From Planctomycetota bacterium (GTDB taxonomy: Bacteria > Planctomycetota > Phycisphaerae > Sedimentisphaerales > Anaerohalosphaeraceae): a stretch of DNA of 34,959 nt. The notes under the pieces were generated by a model. The model worked only from the letters and a program-made list of their open reading frames with translations. It was not told the origin of the DNA and did not search any database. A program made the position numbers and the translations under genes. The stretch lies in the NCBI GenBank assembly GCA_029552545.1, contig JAKPDO010000033.1, forward strand, positions 1 through 34,959, read 5' to 3'. Of the stretch, positions 1-8,652 are shown in pieces; position 1 is the stretch's first letter; every line of letters starts with the position of its first letter.

Positions 1-898
1 CCAGCAATTGCAGCGTTCCGCTGCTGGGACCTACGTAAATGTAATGGCCCAGAATGTCCGGATTAACCGGATAGTTGCGAGCCATATTCGGGTCGCTGCC
101 GGCCTTGAAGGCCAGAGTGACTTCGGCCTGCGTCTGGGACAGCAAAGTGCCCACTGAACCGTCCGGATTCTGCGGTGTGACCAGCGGATCATAGGGAGCA
201 TTCGGATTTAAGAAATACCGGAATGCGTCAATTAGGGCCTTTTGTCCCGCCGGGGTATTGGGCAGGTCCGCCGGATTGCCGCTGCCCTGATCGGGCACAT
301 TGAACAGCAGTCGGTCCGAGCCGAACGTCACTCCCGTGCCGGACTTCCGGCCCGCCTTCCAGTAGGCCACGACAATCTCGCCGGTCGGTGAGGTGGCCCA
401 GATTTCTCCGTCTCCGACCGAACCGGTTCCCGGAGCTGAAAAGCCCCACGTGGCGTCATTCCACCAATCGGCTGCACCTGTGGTACCGAACACTTTGGCT
501 CCGGCATCCGTCACGACGGTTTCATTGCCGGACAAACTGTGAAAGGCCCCGATGCCGCCGCTGTGCCAGCCCCAGCGTCCGCCGTCCGGACGGGCGACAT
601 AACTGGTAAAACAGGCCACCGGAATGGTCAGCGAATTGAAAACAGCCGAATTGGTCGCATTGGCATAGGCCCCGCTGTAAAGAACGCGTCCCACCACGAA
701 AACATCCGTGCCGGCCGGAATGTTGGCCGGATTGCTGAAATCACCGAACGTAACTGTTGCATTAAAGTTTTGCACAAAAAAGTCAATGATGGCCTGATTG
801 CCCGTCTGACTGGTGCCGGATACGGCAATATTCAGACCTTGACTGGTTCCGATGAATATTCCCCCAAACAGCAGAACAAGCAGAATTACTCGTTTCAT
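1..898 (-). CDS. Secreted protein of unknown function, C-terminus cut by window edge
   Basis: An open frame runs from an ATG at 898 leftward to base 1 without a stop, giving about 299 codons with the C-terminus missing. A good ribosome site (AGGAG in the sequence just upstream of 898) supports the start. The N-terminus is a short basic stretch (MKR) followed by a hydrophobic run rich in V, L and I, then GTSQG, typical of a Sec signal peptide. The rest is rich in G, N, T and aromatic residues, as in extracellular beta-rich proteins. I recognise no catalytic motif. It follows the PEP-CTERM gene at 1023-1736 on the same strand, with a 124-bp gap, so a sorting signal in the missing C-terminus is possible but cannot be seen. 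The reading frame is firm; the function is unknown. Confidence 0.75.
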   Translation of the reverse strand, partial: MKRVILLVLLFGGIFIGTSQGLNIAVSGTSQTGNQAIIDFFVQNFNATVTFGDFSNPANIPAGTDVFVVGRVLYSGAYANATNSAVFNSLTIPVACFTSYVARPDGGRWGWHSGGIGAFHSLSGNETVVTDAGAKVFGTTGAADWWNDATWGFSAPGTGSVGDGEIWATSPTGEIVVAYWKAGRKSGTGVTFGSDRLLFNVPDQGSGNPADLPNTPAGQKALIDAFRYFLNPNAPYDPLVTPQNPDGSVGTLLSQTQAEVTLAFKAGSDPNMARNYPVNPDILGHYIYVGPSSGTLQLL

Positions 899-1022
899 CT
901 TGAGTCTCCTTGATTTTTGCTGCAAAGGTATTTTTTCCGTTTCTGATTTTCAGCCGGGCTGCTGATGGTTCGGAGGCGCCGCCCCATCAGCAGTTACCGG
1001 CCGAAGAAGAGAAGAGAACTTT

Positions 1023-1736
1023 TCAGCGTTTTCGTCTGAACGCAAGCACCCCTAGACCCAACAGGGTCATGCTCGCCGGTTCGGGAATCATCGTGATTTT
1101 CAGGTTGTCAAACAGCCAGATTTGTTCCCAAGCCGGTGTGCCGGCAGCTACCGCCCAGCCCGGCCAGCCCGGACCGCCGATTTCGATCTGCCAGGTGGAA
1201 TCCGTCAGATTCCAGGCGCTTCCGTTCCACCAGTTCACGGTCAGCTCCGAGAGTTTCTTTTCCACATGCACCCAGCCGGCGGCCTGCGTGAAGTTCATAA
1301 TGCCCGAACCTTTGCCGACGCCGTTGCCGGTTCCGGTGAGTACAAAGAACTCGAGGGCGATGGGGTCCCAGTTACCCGAAACGCTCTTGAGGTCAAACGA
1401 AACAGTGTAGTCTACCGGATTGGTGCTGGTGTTTCCGGACACCGTAATCGTCCACTTGGAACCGAAGCGGGTGTTCACGGAGGTGGTGCCTTGAGAATTG
1501 TCAATCAGGCCGGTATGTTTGACAACCGTATTGTAGGGTGCCGCTTCGCTTGCATAAACAGCCGTATGACTCTTGACGAAACCGTTTGCCGTGTCACCGT
1601 CAATCCAGTTCCAGGCCGGAAATCCGCCGCCGATGGTTTCGCTGTTGTAATCATTGGAATAGACCGTCACCAAGGCGAAAGCCGGACCGGGAACACACAG
1701 AATCAAAGCCAACAACAAAATGCCTGTACTTTTCAT
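1023..1736 (-). CDS. PEP-CTERM sorting-domain protein
   Basis: A 237-residue secreted protein. The start at 1736 (MKSTGILLLALIL) is preferred over a farther upstream frame because GGAGG lies seven bases before it and a signal peptide (hydrophobic core, then PAFA) begins immediately. The C-terminus carries the classic tripartite PEP-CTERM signal: IPEPASM, then a short hydrophobic segment (LLGLGVLAF), then RRKR. In this family the signal is recognised by an exosortase and the protein ends up on the surface or in extracellular matrix; no exosortase gene is in this window. The central part is beta-rich and Trp-rich (for example GGPGWPGWA), like carbohydrate-binding or LamG-like domains, but I cannot name the domain. 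It lies downstream of the sigma/FecR/pseudopilin genes on the same strand. Confidence 0.88.
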   Translation of the reverse strand: MKSTGILLLALILCVPGPAFALVTVYSNDYNSETIGGGFPAWNWIDGDTANGFVKSHTAVYASEAAPYNTVVKHTGLIDNSQGTTSVNTRFGSKWTITVSGNTSTNPVDYTVSFDLKSVSGNWDPIALEFFVLTGTGNGVGKGSGIMNFTQAAGWVHVEKKLSELTVNWWNGSAWNLTDSTWQIEIGGPGWPGWAVAAGTPAWEQIWLFDNLKITMIPEPASMTLLGLGVLAFRRKR

Positions 1737-1905
1737 CGTCTTTCCTCCAAAAAATAGTGGTTTGTTCTTCCTCAATCCCTTTTACATTCTTCCTCACACA
1801 CCTCACACACTTTCTCTGCCGACTCGGGATAAAAGTCGGAAGAGCCCCTTTTTGAGATTTGATAGATTTTTGTTTTTCATCACCTCAGTTTTTCCTGTTT
1901 GTTTT

Positions 1906-2796
1906 TTACCACCAGAAATATTGGCCGAACTGAATCTGCGTCCGAAGCTCCTGCCGGCGCTTCCATTCCACGTGTCCGTCGGCAAAGACTGTATTGGCGC
2001 CGGCGACGTCCTTGCGGCTGGAGGCCGGTTCGGATTGACGGGCCAGATGGTTGGCTCTGTCATACAGTCCATAGGAGCTGTACAGTCCGCCGGCCACCTC
2101 CGTAAAATTGCACCCGCCGGGCGGGGCCTGCACGTAGCCGGAGGCGGACGTGCCGCTGGATTGGCTGATGACATTGTCCACAATCATCAGTGTTGCACTG
2201 CTGTTGGTCAGCGTAGTCAGTTTGCGAATCCAGACGGCCCGCATTCCGTTCAGCAGCCGATCGGGATAACGGGATGTCGGAGGATTGGTGGTGTAGTTGA
2301 GTCGATCAAAAAGATAGTTGTAGGACATCACCCGAAATTCCTGACGCTGACGGGCTTCCGACAGCCGGCTTTCATCCCGCAAAGGCAGCGGCCCGGTTAC
2401 CGTTCCGGGCACCGGCGGCTGATAGTCTGAATCGCCGACCCAGGAAAACTGCCAGAACCGCCCGTCGTCGGAGTTTTTGAACCGGTTGGCCGGGCAATAA
2501 AAGGATTTGTAATCCACCCCGGCACACTGTGTGATTTGATTGGTGCACCAAAACGTCAGGTCCTGAAGCCAGTTGCCGCCTTCATTGAGGGGCACAGCTC
2601 CGTCGTTTTGTTCGGCATAAATCCGCACCCCCTGGGCTTGAGAGCGGATGTTATTGCTGCAGACAACTTTATAGGAGTATTCCTTTGCCCGGCCCAGTGC
2701 CGGAATCATAATCGACAGCAGAAGGGCGATAATGGCAATCACCACCAGCAGTTCAATCAGGGTGAAACCGTTTGCTCTTTTCATATCTTTTCTCAT
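1906..2796 (-). CDS. Pseudopilin-like protein with prepilin N-terminal methylation motif
   Basis: A 296-residue protein with a type IV prepilin/type II secretion pseudopilin N-terminus: a short basic leader, then GFTLIELLVVIAIIALLLSI, with cleavage expected after the Gly and Glu five residues later. Near the C-terminus is VFADGHVEWKRR, the DG-containing end of the H-X9-DG-type pseudopilin family that is greatly expanded in Planctomycetota. The gene follows the FecR gene by 12 bp, so it is probably in the same operon as the ECF sigma factor. The start is uncertain: ATG at 2796 has AGGAG almost touching it, and ATG at 2784 (MKRANG) has the same AGGAG 13 bases away. Role inferred only: a surface or secretion-associated filament-like subunit. 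What it does for the cell is not known for most family members. Confidence 0.88.
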   Translation of the reverse strand: MRKDMKRANGFTLIELLVVIAIIALLLSIMIPALGRAKEYSYKVVCSNNIRSQAQGVRIYAEQNDGAVPLNEGGNWLQDLTFWCTNQITQCAGVDYKSFYCPANRFKNSDDGRFWQFSWVGDSDYQPPVPGTVTGPLPLRDESRLSEARQRQEFRVMSYNYLFDRLNYTTNPPTSRYPDRLLNGMRAVWIRKLTTLTNSSATLMIVDNVISQSSGTSASGYVQAPPGGCNFTEVAGGLYSSYGLYDRANHLARQSEPASSRKDVAGANTVFADGHVEWKRRQELRTQIQFGQYFWW

Positions 2797-2808
2797 TCTC
2801 CTTTCCGT

Positions 2809-4491
2809 TTATTCGTTGAGTGATTCCAGAATCAGAACCGGTTCGGCGAACAGGCACCAGTCGCTGTCAATCGTGGTCAGTTTCTGACCGCTGAAAGTTC
2901 GTTCAGGAGAGTCGCCTCCGTCGGTGGTCATCAGGGTCAGGAAGCGGTCCTGTTCCGACAGATTTATTTCCGCGGAATCGAATTGACCGGCCTTAACCTG
3001 GGCTTTTCGGAAGCGAATCTTCCCATCCACCAACACCCAGAAGTCGGCATTGGATGCCTCCGGTCGAATCGCATTTCCCTCAATTCCGAAATACGAGCGG
3101 AATCGGACAATCCGGACGCCCGACAGGTCTTTCCGGAGGGCCTGAAGGTCGTATGTAATTCCCATATTCGCATGCATGACAAGGCAGTTCACAAACGGCG
3201 GAACCGCCGGGGAGGAATTTTCCGGTACAGGCCAAGGGAAGGGCCGCAGGGAAGAAACAATGCTGGTGTACCACCAGCCGCTGGTTGAAGGACAGTCTTC
3301 AAAGACATGGCCTTTGGAGCTGACGACTTGAAGAGTACGCCCATCCGGAATAAAAACGCCGTCCACATACGGCGAGAATGGGCACGGGTGAAACTCGTTG
3401 GAGGAGGCGCGGTTGTAGAACAGGATAGCGGACGGTTTGCCGGTAAGCGGGTCGATGCCCATCTCGTTTTTGCCTGTTCCCAGCCCGTTGCCGCCGCCGG
3501 CCATATCCGCCAGATTCAACTGCGCCTGCCCGCGCCAGACGATACCGGTCTGCGAGCGGATATGGCGGACGAACGATTCTTTTTTGAGCGGGATATCCTG
3601 AACCGTTCCGTTTCCGGCGATGGCCTTAGCCTGGCCGCGGGTGATTTCATATTGATTTTTCGGATTGCTGCCTGTGCCGGAAATCAGCAGAGTTTTGCCC
3701 GCAAGCACATGAACCTCCGTCTGCCCGTCGGGCTCTGCTTTCACGCCGAATTCCGTGCCCAAATCGATGATTTTCGAGTTGGCGGTGCTGACGATAAAGC
3801 CGACCGCGTGAGAAGGAACGATGGCATACAGCCGTCCGAAATTCAGGTGTACCTGGTCTTCGGTGAGAATCTCAAATTTGGCCGGCCCTTCCAAAACGAG
3901 TGTGCTGCCGTTGTCAAAGGACAGCTTTACGATCCCTTCGTACAGCAGCAGCGGTTCCGATTTGGTCACCAGACGGCTGCCGTGCTGAATCAGCTGCTTG
4001 GTGCCCCATTTGGCGTTGTAGGTGTCGGAAACCGTTGCCACTTCCATTCCGCTTCCGGGCGGCGAGAAAAAGGCATACACAAGCACAAAGAAAAGGGCCG
4101 CGGAGGAGAGGATCAGCGAATAAAGCGAAAGTTTGCTGACGCGCGGCACTGTTTTGGTCTGAACCTTGGGCTTTTCTTCCTGAGTCGGTTCTTTGGGGGC
4201 TGCGGGCACTTCAACCGCCGGCGCCGATTTTTCCTCGTGAGCCAGCTCGCCCCAGAACCGCTCGTCGATGGAGCTGTCGGCCAGCAGCGAGGCGGCCGCA
4301 GAAGGAAGCTCGCTCTGAAACTTTGTCCGAACGGTATTGTAGTGAATGACAAACTCGCAGTAATGCCTGACCAGCTCCGGATGAGCCGCAAACAGCTCAT
4401 CCAGCTGCTGAACCTCTGCATCGCTGATGGTATTTTCCAGCAGCTTGAGAATCAGGGTATCGACTTGTCGTCTGTTTGGATACGAATTCAT
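2809..4491 (-). CDS. FecR-domain membrane regulator
   Basis: A 560-residue protein. Residues 1-90 form a helical, charged cytoplasmic segment (DAEVQQLDELFAAHPELV is typical of planctomycetal FecR-like anti-sigma proteins). A Pro/Glu/Lys-rich linker follows, then one transmembrane helix around 121-142. A FecR-type beta domain covers about 150-290 (EGPAKFEI, FGRLYAIVPSHAVGFIVST, DLGTEFGV, VHVLAGK). The C-terminal 270 residues are a beta-rich extracytoplasmic domain I cannot name; it may be a carbohydrate-binding (NPCBM/LamG-like) fold. The start codon overlaps the stop of the sigma factor gene (ATGA, 4488-4491), so translation is coupled. By analogy with FecR, it probably senses an envelope signal and controls that sigma factor. 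Whether it activates or inhibits cannot be read from sequence. Confidence 0.88.
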   Translation of the reverse strand: MNSYPNRRQVDTLILKLLENTISDAEVQQLDELFAAHPELVRHYCEFVIHYNTVRTKFQSELPSAAASLLADSSIDERFWGELAHEEKSAPAVEVPAAPKEPTQEEKPKVQTKTVPRVSKLSLYSLILSSAALFFVLVYAFFSPPGSGMEVATVSDTYNAKWGTKQLIQHGSRLVTKSEPLLLYEGIVKLSFDNGSTLVLEGPAKFEILTEDQVHLNFGRLYAIVPSHAVGFIVSTANSKIIDLGTEFGVKAEPDGQTEVHVLAGKTLLISGTGSNPKNQYEITRGQAKAIAGNGTVQDIPLKKESFVRHIRSQTGIVWRGQAQLNLADMAGGGNGLGTGKNEMGIDPLTGKPSAILFYNRASSNEFHPCPFSPYVDGVFIPDGRTLQVVSSKGHVFEDCPSTSGWWYTSIVSSLRPFPWPVPENSSPAVPPFVNCLVMHANMGITYDLQALRKDLSGVRIVRFRSYFGIEGNAIRPEASNADFWVLVDGKIRFRKAQVKAGQFDSAEINLSEQDRFLTLMTTDGGDSPERTFSGQKLTTIDSDWCLFAEPVLILESLNE

Positions 4492-5018
4492 TCGAACCTC
4501 TGAATGGGTTGAGCGGTTAAAGTCTTTTTGATACAGAACCGCAGCCAGTCCAGCGCCTGGGCAATATGGTTGTAAAGCGTGCTGACGGGCTGACCGAACT
4601 GGACGGATAATTCCTTGACGGGGATATTGTCCGAAAAGTGCAGTTTCAGCAGGGAGCGCCGCCTGGTGTCCAATTTTTCACAGCAGATATCCAGGGCCTT
4701 CAGGTGAGTGGACAGCTCCTCCGACGATTCGACCGCCAAATCGGCGGCCTGTTTGTAAAACTCATTTCGGAAAAGTTTTTTGGTTTTTTCATTCCGCCGC
4801 AGGTATTCAAAGCATTTGTTTTTGGCGATTCGAATGGCCCAGGCGGAAAAGTTGGTTCCTTCCTCGAACTGGTCGAATTTCTCCCACAGCGTTGCGGCGG
4901 TTTCCTGAAGCAAATCATCGGCGGCACTGGGATTGTGAACAATCACCAGGATAATCGAGTGCAGCCGGTTCTGGATGCTCGTGTACAAGCGGAAAAATTT
5001 TGCACTCTTTTTGTCCAT
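4488..5018 (-). CDS. ECF-type RNA polymerase sigma factor
   Basis: A 176-residue sigma-70 family protein with only regions 2 and 4. Region 2 (about 10-90) holds DDLLQETAATLWEKFDQF and FSAWAIRIAKNKCFEYLRR, the usual core-binding and -10 recognition segments. Region 4 (about 120-170) has a helix-turn-helix with LKLHFSDNIPVKELS and a YNHIAQALDWLR recognition helix. The style matches the planctomycete/verrucomicrobial ECF group that is paired with FecR-like proteins. It is the first gene of the unit and overlaps the FecR gene by four bases. The ribosome site before ATG 5018 is weak. The 160 bp upstream contain no promoter I would defend. Targets are unknown; the adjacent secreted-protein genes are the natural candidates. 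Confidence 0.92.
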   Translation of the reverse strand: MDKKSAKFFRLYTSIQNRLHSIILVIVHNPSAADDLLQETAATLWEKFDQFEEGTNFSAWAIRIAKNKCFEYLRRNEKTKKLFRNEFYKQAADLAVESSEELSTHLKALDICCEKLDTRRRSLLKLHFSDNIPVKELSVQFGQPVSTLYNHIAQALDWLRFCIKKTLTAQPIQRFE

Positions 5019-5180
5019 ATTTGCCCGTTCAATTCGCCCCTTATGTTGAAAACGGCATTCCGCAACCGTTCCTTAAGGGATAATGAACAAGCCCCCAAAA
5101 ATTCTAAAAAATGAAAAGAGGACAATATGGACAGATAGAGTTGCCGAAATGGCTGGTTTTTAAACTGTGCGAAAGTTTGG

Positions 5181-6707
5181 TTATTTGTGTGGAAGGCTGG
5201 CTTGCTTATCGATAGAGTTCAACTTCCAAATCCGAATAGACTTGAAGTAGGCCTGGCCATTATTTGAAAAAAGACAGACATAATCCGAATCTTGTTCAGG
5301 GCAAGGCGCCAAAACCCGACTGATGCATTGACGGCCGTTATTTATAAAGATTTCGACGACACTATTATCTAAAAATAGATGGAGTTCAACGGGTTCATTG
5401 TCCGGCAAAGGTACCTCCCGTCCCCCCACAGTCAGACGGTCTGCCTGTCGGGTAATCGCTAATCCGCCGGTGCCGTCTTGCTTACAGCGGACAATCAATC
5501 CGCATTCGCCGGCTCCGGCAGGGGCAATTTTCATTTTGATTTCGAGCTGTTTTCCGCGGATGTCGAGAGGAATCCGCTGGTTTTCGAGAAGGATTTGCTT
5601 TCGCTGCCAAAGCGGGCCGCGGAGGGATTTCAATTCCGGCGCCGGCGTCTGGAGCAGTTCTCCTTTGTCTGTAAGGGTCAGAATCCGCGGCAGGGACATA
5701 CAGCCGTTCCAGCCCTTTGTGTTCTGAAACCCCCGCAGCCACCCCAGCAGGATACGCCGACCGCGACGGTCAATCAGTACGTTTGTCCCGTAAAAGTCCT
5801 CGCCGTAATCCGCCAGGCCCCGACGGTGTGCCCTAAACGTTCCCTGCTTTGCATCGAAATCGCCGACAAAGTACTCCACCGGACCATAGGGTGAAATCAG
5901 CAACACAAAACGTCCGTCCAAAGGAAAAAAGTTCGGGCATTCGATGCTGTGCAGTTTCGGGTCCGGATGGCGAAAGAGAATCCCCCTGTATGCCCACGTC
6001 AGCAGGTCGTCCTGCCGGGCCTCATAGAGGAAGGCCGCCGCCGGGCTGCCTTCGCCGGCAGGCAGTCGTCCGCCGAGAACCAGATAGGTTTTCCCGTGTG
6101 CACGAAACACAAACGGGTCCCGCCATTCTTCAATCGAAAGGCCGCCGTGGTTGTCCATTTTCAGGATGGGATTGCCGGCGTATTTTTCCCAAACGAGCAG
6201 GTCCTCGGAACCCAGCGCCGCCCACTGCTCGGGCAATGGATGCCCGATGCTCGTATAGAAAATAATCGGCTGGTTGGCGGCGTTCAGCGTCAGGCAGCCG
6301 GAGAAGACATGTTCTTCGCCTTTTTCGCGGGAGGGCCACAGGGCAATCGGCAGATGCTCCCAATGCACCAAGTCCCGGCTTCGGGCGTGTCCCCAGTGCA
6401 TCGTGCCCCACTGGTCGCTGTAAGGGTTGAACTGATAAAAGATGTGATAGAACCCCTTGTAATGAAGTACACCGTTAATGTCGTTCATCCATTGAGCGGG
6501 TGCGGAAAAGTGATATGCCGGACGTGTCGGGTCGGCGGCGGCCTCGGGCACCCGAGCCAGCATCGATTCCATTGCCCGGATGACAGCCGGATTTGGACGA
6601 TACGGCTCCCCGCCGGCCGGACGGTCGAACAACCTTGCGCAGCCGGCCGGAAGAAAGGCAGCGGCGATGGCAAATACGATGGGTCGAAAACGCTCCGGCC
6701 GTTTCAT
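5181..6707 (-). CDS. Glycoside hydrolase family 32 beta-fructosidase (levanase/inulinase/invertase type), lipoprotein
   Basis: A 508-residue enzyme expected to hydrolyse beta-fructofuranosyl bonds of sucrose, inulin or levan. The N-terminus has a lipoprotein signal with lipobox LPAGC (Cys23), so it is probably membrane-anchored outside the cytoplasm. Family 32 catalytic signatures are all present: WMNDING (nucleophile Asp76), the FSGC segment around 135-138, EWRDPF (Asp197, transition-state stabiliser) and SIECPNFF (acid/base Glu256). The C-terminal ~130 residues form the usual beta-sandwich. The first motif has Ile where most members have Pro (WMNDPNG). AAGGAG lies seven bases before ATG 6707. 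The gene follows the sugar-porter gene by 19 bp, forming a hydrolase-plus-uptake pair. Exact substrate (exo-fructanase versus invertase) cannot be decided. Confidence 0.93.
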   Translation of the reverse strand: MKRPERFRPIVFAIAAAFLPAGCARLFDRPAGGEPYRPNPAVIRAMESMLARVPEAAADPTRPAYHFSAPAQWMNDINGVLHYKGFYHIFYQFNPYSDQWGTMHWGHARSRDLVHWEHLPIALWPSREKGEEHVFSGCLTLNAANQPIIFYTSIGHPLPEQWAALGSEDLLVWEKYAGNPILKMDNHGGLSIEEWRDPFVFRAHGKTYLVLGGRLPAGEGSPAAAFLYEARQDDLLTWAYRGILFRHPDPKLHSIECPNFFPLDGRFVLLISPYGPVEYFVGDFDAKQGTFRAHRRGLADYGEDFYGTNVLIDRRGRRILLGWLRGFQNTKGWNGCMSLPRILTLTDKGELLQTPAPELKSLRGPLWQRKQILLENQRIPLDIRGKQLEIKMKIAPAGAGECGLIVRCKQDGTGGLAITRQADRLTVGGREVPLPDNEPVELHLFLDNSVVEIFINNGRQCISRVLAPCPEQDSDYVCLFSNNGQAYFKSIRIWKLNSIDKQASLPHK

Positions 6708-6726
6708 TGATGCACTCCTTGCGCAA

Positions 6727-8145
6727 TTATCCGATGGCCAGTTTTTTCTGGATCTGCTCGAGCGGAACGCCTTTGGTCTCGGGCATCACGAACAGCACCC
6801 AAAGGAGCTGGCCGACCATGCACAGTCCGTACAGGGCGAATATCCGCCAGCCGAGCTGTTCGGCAAACATCGGAAACGTTTGAGAAATCAGGGCCGCCAT
6901 AATCCAGTGGGTAAAACTGCCCAGGGCCTGCCCGCGGGCGCGAAGGGCGTTGGGGAAAATCTCGCTGATGAAGACCCAGATGACAGCCCCCTGTCCGAAG
7001 GCGTGGGCGGCAATAAAAAGGATAAAGCCCGCCAGAACCATTACCCCGCCGGCGCCGGAATAAAAGGCCCAGGCGACGATGCTCAAACTGAGGATGTAGC
7101 CGATGGAGCCGGCCAGCATCAGCTTTTTGCGTCCGAAATGGTCAATGACCGCCAGGGCCGCCATCGTAAAGACCAGATTGGTCAGCCCGATAATGACCGA
7201 CTGGGCCAGGGCCGAGGTGCCTTCTGCTCCGGCCATCTCGAAAATCCGCCGCGTGTAGTAAATCAGGGCATTGATGCCGGACAGCTGGTTAAAGACGGCA
7301 ATCATCACCGCCAGCAGGATGGGTTTAAGATACTTGCGGCGGAAGAACGGCTCCTTCAGACTGGCGGCATCGTCCGTAAGGGATTTCTGAATTGCCTGCA
7401 GCTCCTCCTCCACATTGCCGCTGTCGGTGCCGACCCGGTTGAGCACGTCTTTGGCCTCTTCGAGGCGGCCCTGGGCCACCAGCCACCGCGGGCTTCGGGG
7501 CACACCGAACAAAAGAAGGAAGAATGCCGCCGCCGGAAAGGCCTCCACGCCGAACATCCAGCGCCATTCCCACGCCCCCAGATTCATCAGACTGATAATC
7601 CAGTTGGACAAGTAGGCCAGCAGAATCCCCAAAACGATGTTAAACTGGGTAATGGCGACGAGCCGGCCCCGCAGACGTGCTGGGGAAATTTCGGCAATGT
7701 ACATCGGGGAAATTACGGAGGCCCCGCCGACCGCCAGCCCGCCGATAAATCGAAAGACACTGAAGGAAATCATCCCCCAGGCCAAAGCACTGCCGACAGC
7801 CGAGACGAAATAGAGGATGCCGAGCACTTTGAGAATCGTCCGCCGTCCGTAGCGGTCGGCGGGTCTTCCGAACAATATCGAACCGATTACGGTGCCGATC
7901 AGGGCGCTGGCAACCACCGTCCCGTGCCAGAAAGAGGTCTTTTGCAGAATGGGGAGGGCCTCTTCGCTTTGACCGGCGGGAAGGTTTGGACGTCCGAACC
8001 ATTGTGCCGCGGAAAGATACTGGCTGTGATAGAGCCGCTCGAGGGTCTTTTCCGCACCGGAAATGACGGCTGTATCAAAACCGAACAACAAGCCGCCCAA
8101 AGCCGCCACAATTGCACTTTTCAGCAAAACACCCTGCGTTTTCAT
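6727..8145 (-). CDS. MFS sugar porter (sugar:H+ symporter family)
   Basis: A 472-residue twelve-helix transporter of the sugar-porter branch of the major facilitator superfamily (XylE/GLUT relatives). The start at 8145 (MKTQGVLLKSAIVAALGG) is chosen because AAGGAA precedes it and the first helix follows at once with the family signature GGLLFGFDTAVISG; the open frame upstream is non-family sequence. Other signatures are GRPADRYGRRTI after TM2, PRSPRWLVAQGR before the central loop, QLSGINALIYY in TM7 and the C-terminal PETKG. An extra ~25-residue loop lies between TM1 and TM2 (AAQWFGRPNLPAGQ), as seen in several bacterial sugar porters. The next gene is the GH32 fructosidase, so fructose or sucrose is the likely cargo (inference). 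Confidence 0.92.
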   Translation of the reverse strand: MKTQGVLLKSAIVAALGGLLFGFDTAVISGAEKTLERLYHSQYLSAAQWFGRPNLPAGQSEEALPILQKTSFWHGTVVASALIGTVIGSILFGRPADRYGRRTILKVLGILYFVSAVGSALAWGMISFSVFRFIGGLAVGGASVISPMYIAEISPARLRGRLVAITQFNIVLGILLAYLSNWIISLMNLGAWEWRWMFGVEAFPAAAFFLLLFGVPRSPRWLVAQGRLEEAKDVLNRVGTDSGNVEEELQAIQKSLTDDAASLKEPFFRRKYLKPILLAVMIAVFNQLSGINALIYYTRRIFEMAGAEGTSALAQSVIIGLTNLVFTMAALAVIDHFGRKKLMLAGSIGYILSLSIVAWAFYSGAGGVMVLAGFILFIAAHAFGQGAVIWVFISEIFPNALRARGQALGSFTHWIMAALISQTFPMFAEQLGWRIFALYGLCMVGQLLWVLFVMPETKGVPLEQIQKKLAIG

Positions 8146-8291
8146 TCCAAAGTTCCTTTTCTTGCGAGGTTGAAAGAGAGATACTCTATATAGATTGATT
8201 CGAAAGGGGAAAATTGGAAGCAGGACATCTCGAAAAATAGAAAACAGGGCGTTTTTTTCACCCTTCGGGTTTTTTGCCGGGTTTTTTCGAG

Positions 8292-8630
8292 TTAATCGCA
8301 GTGGAAGACTTCTTCCATCGAGGCCCACCATTCTCCTTCCTTGCGGTCGGGGAAGGGGAGGTGGCAGGGTTTGCAGACCGCCCACCATTTTTGCGTAGTG
8401 GGGTCGGCGGCCATTTTGGCCATATCTGCGTCAAAATCCCGGCCGACATATTCAAAATAGCTGAACAAATAATATTTTCCGTCCGGCAGTTTCCGCAGAA
8501 AAATCGAGTAGTTGCGAATGTTGCACGCTTGAATCATTTTCAGCACGCCCGGCCAGACATTTGCGTGCAGTTTTACGTATTCGTCCAGTTTTTCTTTCCG
8601 GACTTCGATTACGCTTCCAAACCGTTTCAT
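8292..8630 (-). CDS. rhaM: L-rhamnose mutarotase (RhaM family)
   Basis: A 112-residue protein, close to the ~104 residues usual for the family. It interconverts the alpha and beta anomers of L-rhamnose (or a related deoxysugar) so that a transporter or isomerase receives the right form. It shows the expected N-terminal strand (MKRFGSVIEV), the catalytic His22 in LHANVWPGV, the segment IRNYSIFLR, then YLFSYFEYVG, and the Trp-rich end (QKWWAVCKPC and GEWWASMEEVFH). It is the last gene of the rhaT/URO-D unit, 22 bp after the URO-D-like gene. The related fucose/DUF718 members cannot be excluded, but the adjacent RhaT-type transporter favours rhamnose. Confidence 0.88.
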   Translation of the reverse strand: MKRFGSVIEVRKEKLDEYVKLHANVWPGVLKMIQACNIRNYSIFLRKLPDGKYYLFSYFEYVGRDFDADMAKMAADPTTQKWWAVCKPCHLPFPDRKEGEWWASMEEVFHCD

Positions 8631-8652
8631 TGTCCTTCCTTTCGCGGTCTTC

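Noticed and set aside
1737..1905. Small gene between the pseudopilin-like and PEP-CTERM genes (a 25-codon frame beginning near 1880)
   Set aside because: Very short and Lys/Leu-rich, with no family resemblance and only a modest ribosome site; not enough support.
6580..8193. Long open frame antisense to the sugar porter (about 540 codons)
   Set aside because: Rich in Gly, Gln, His and Asp as expected of an antisense of membrane helices, with no domain, and it overlaps two clear genes.
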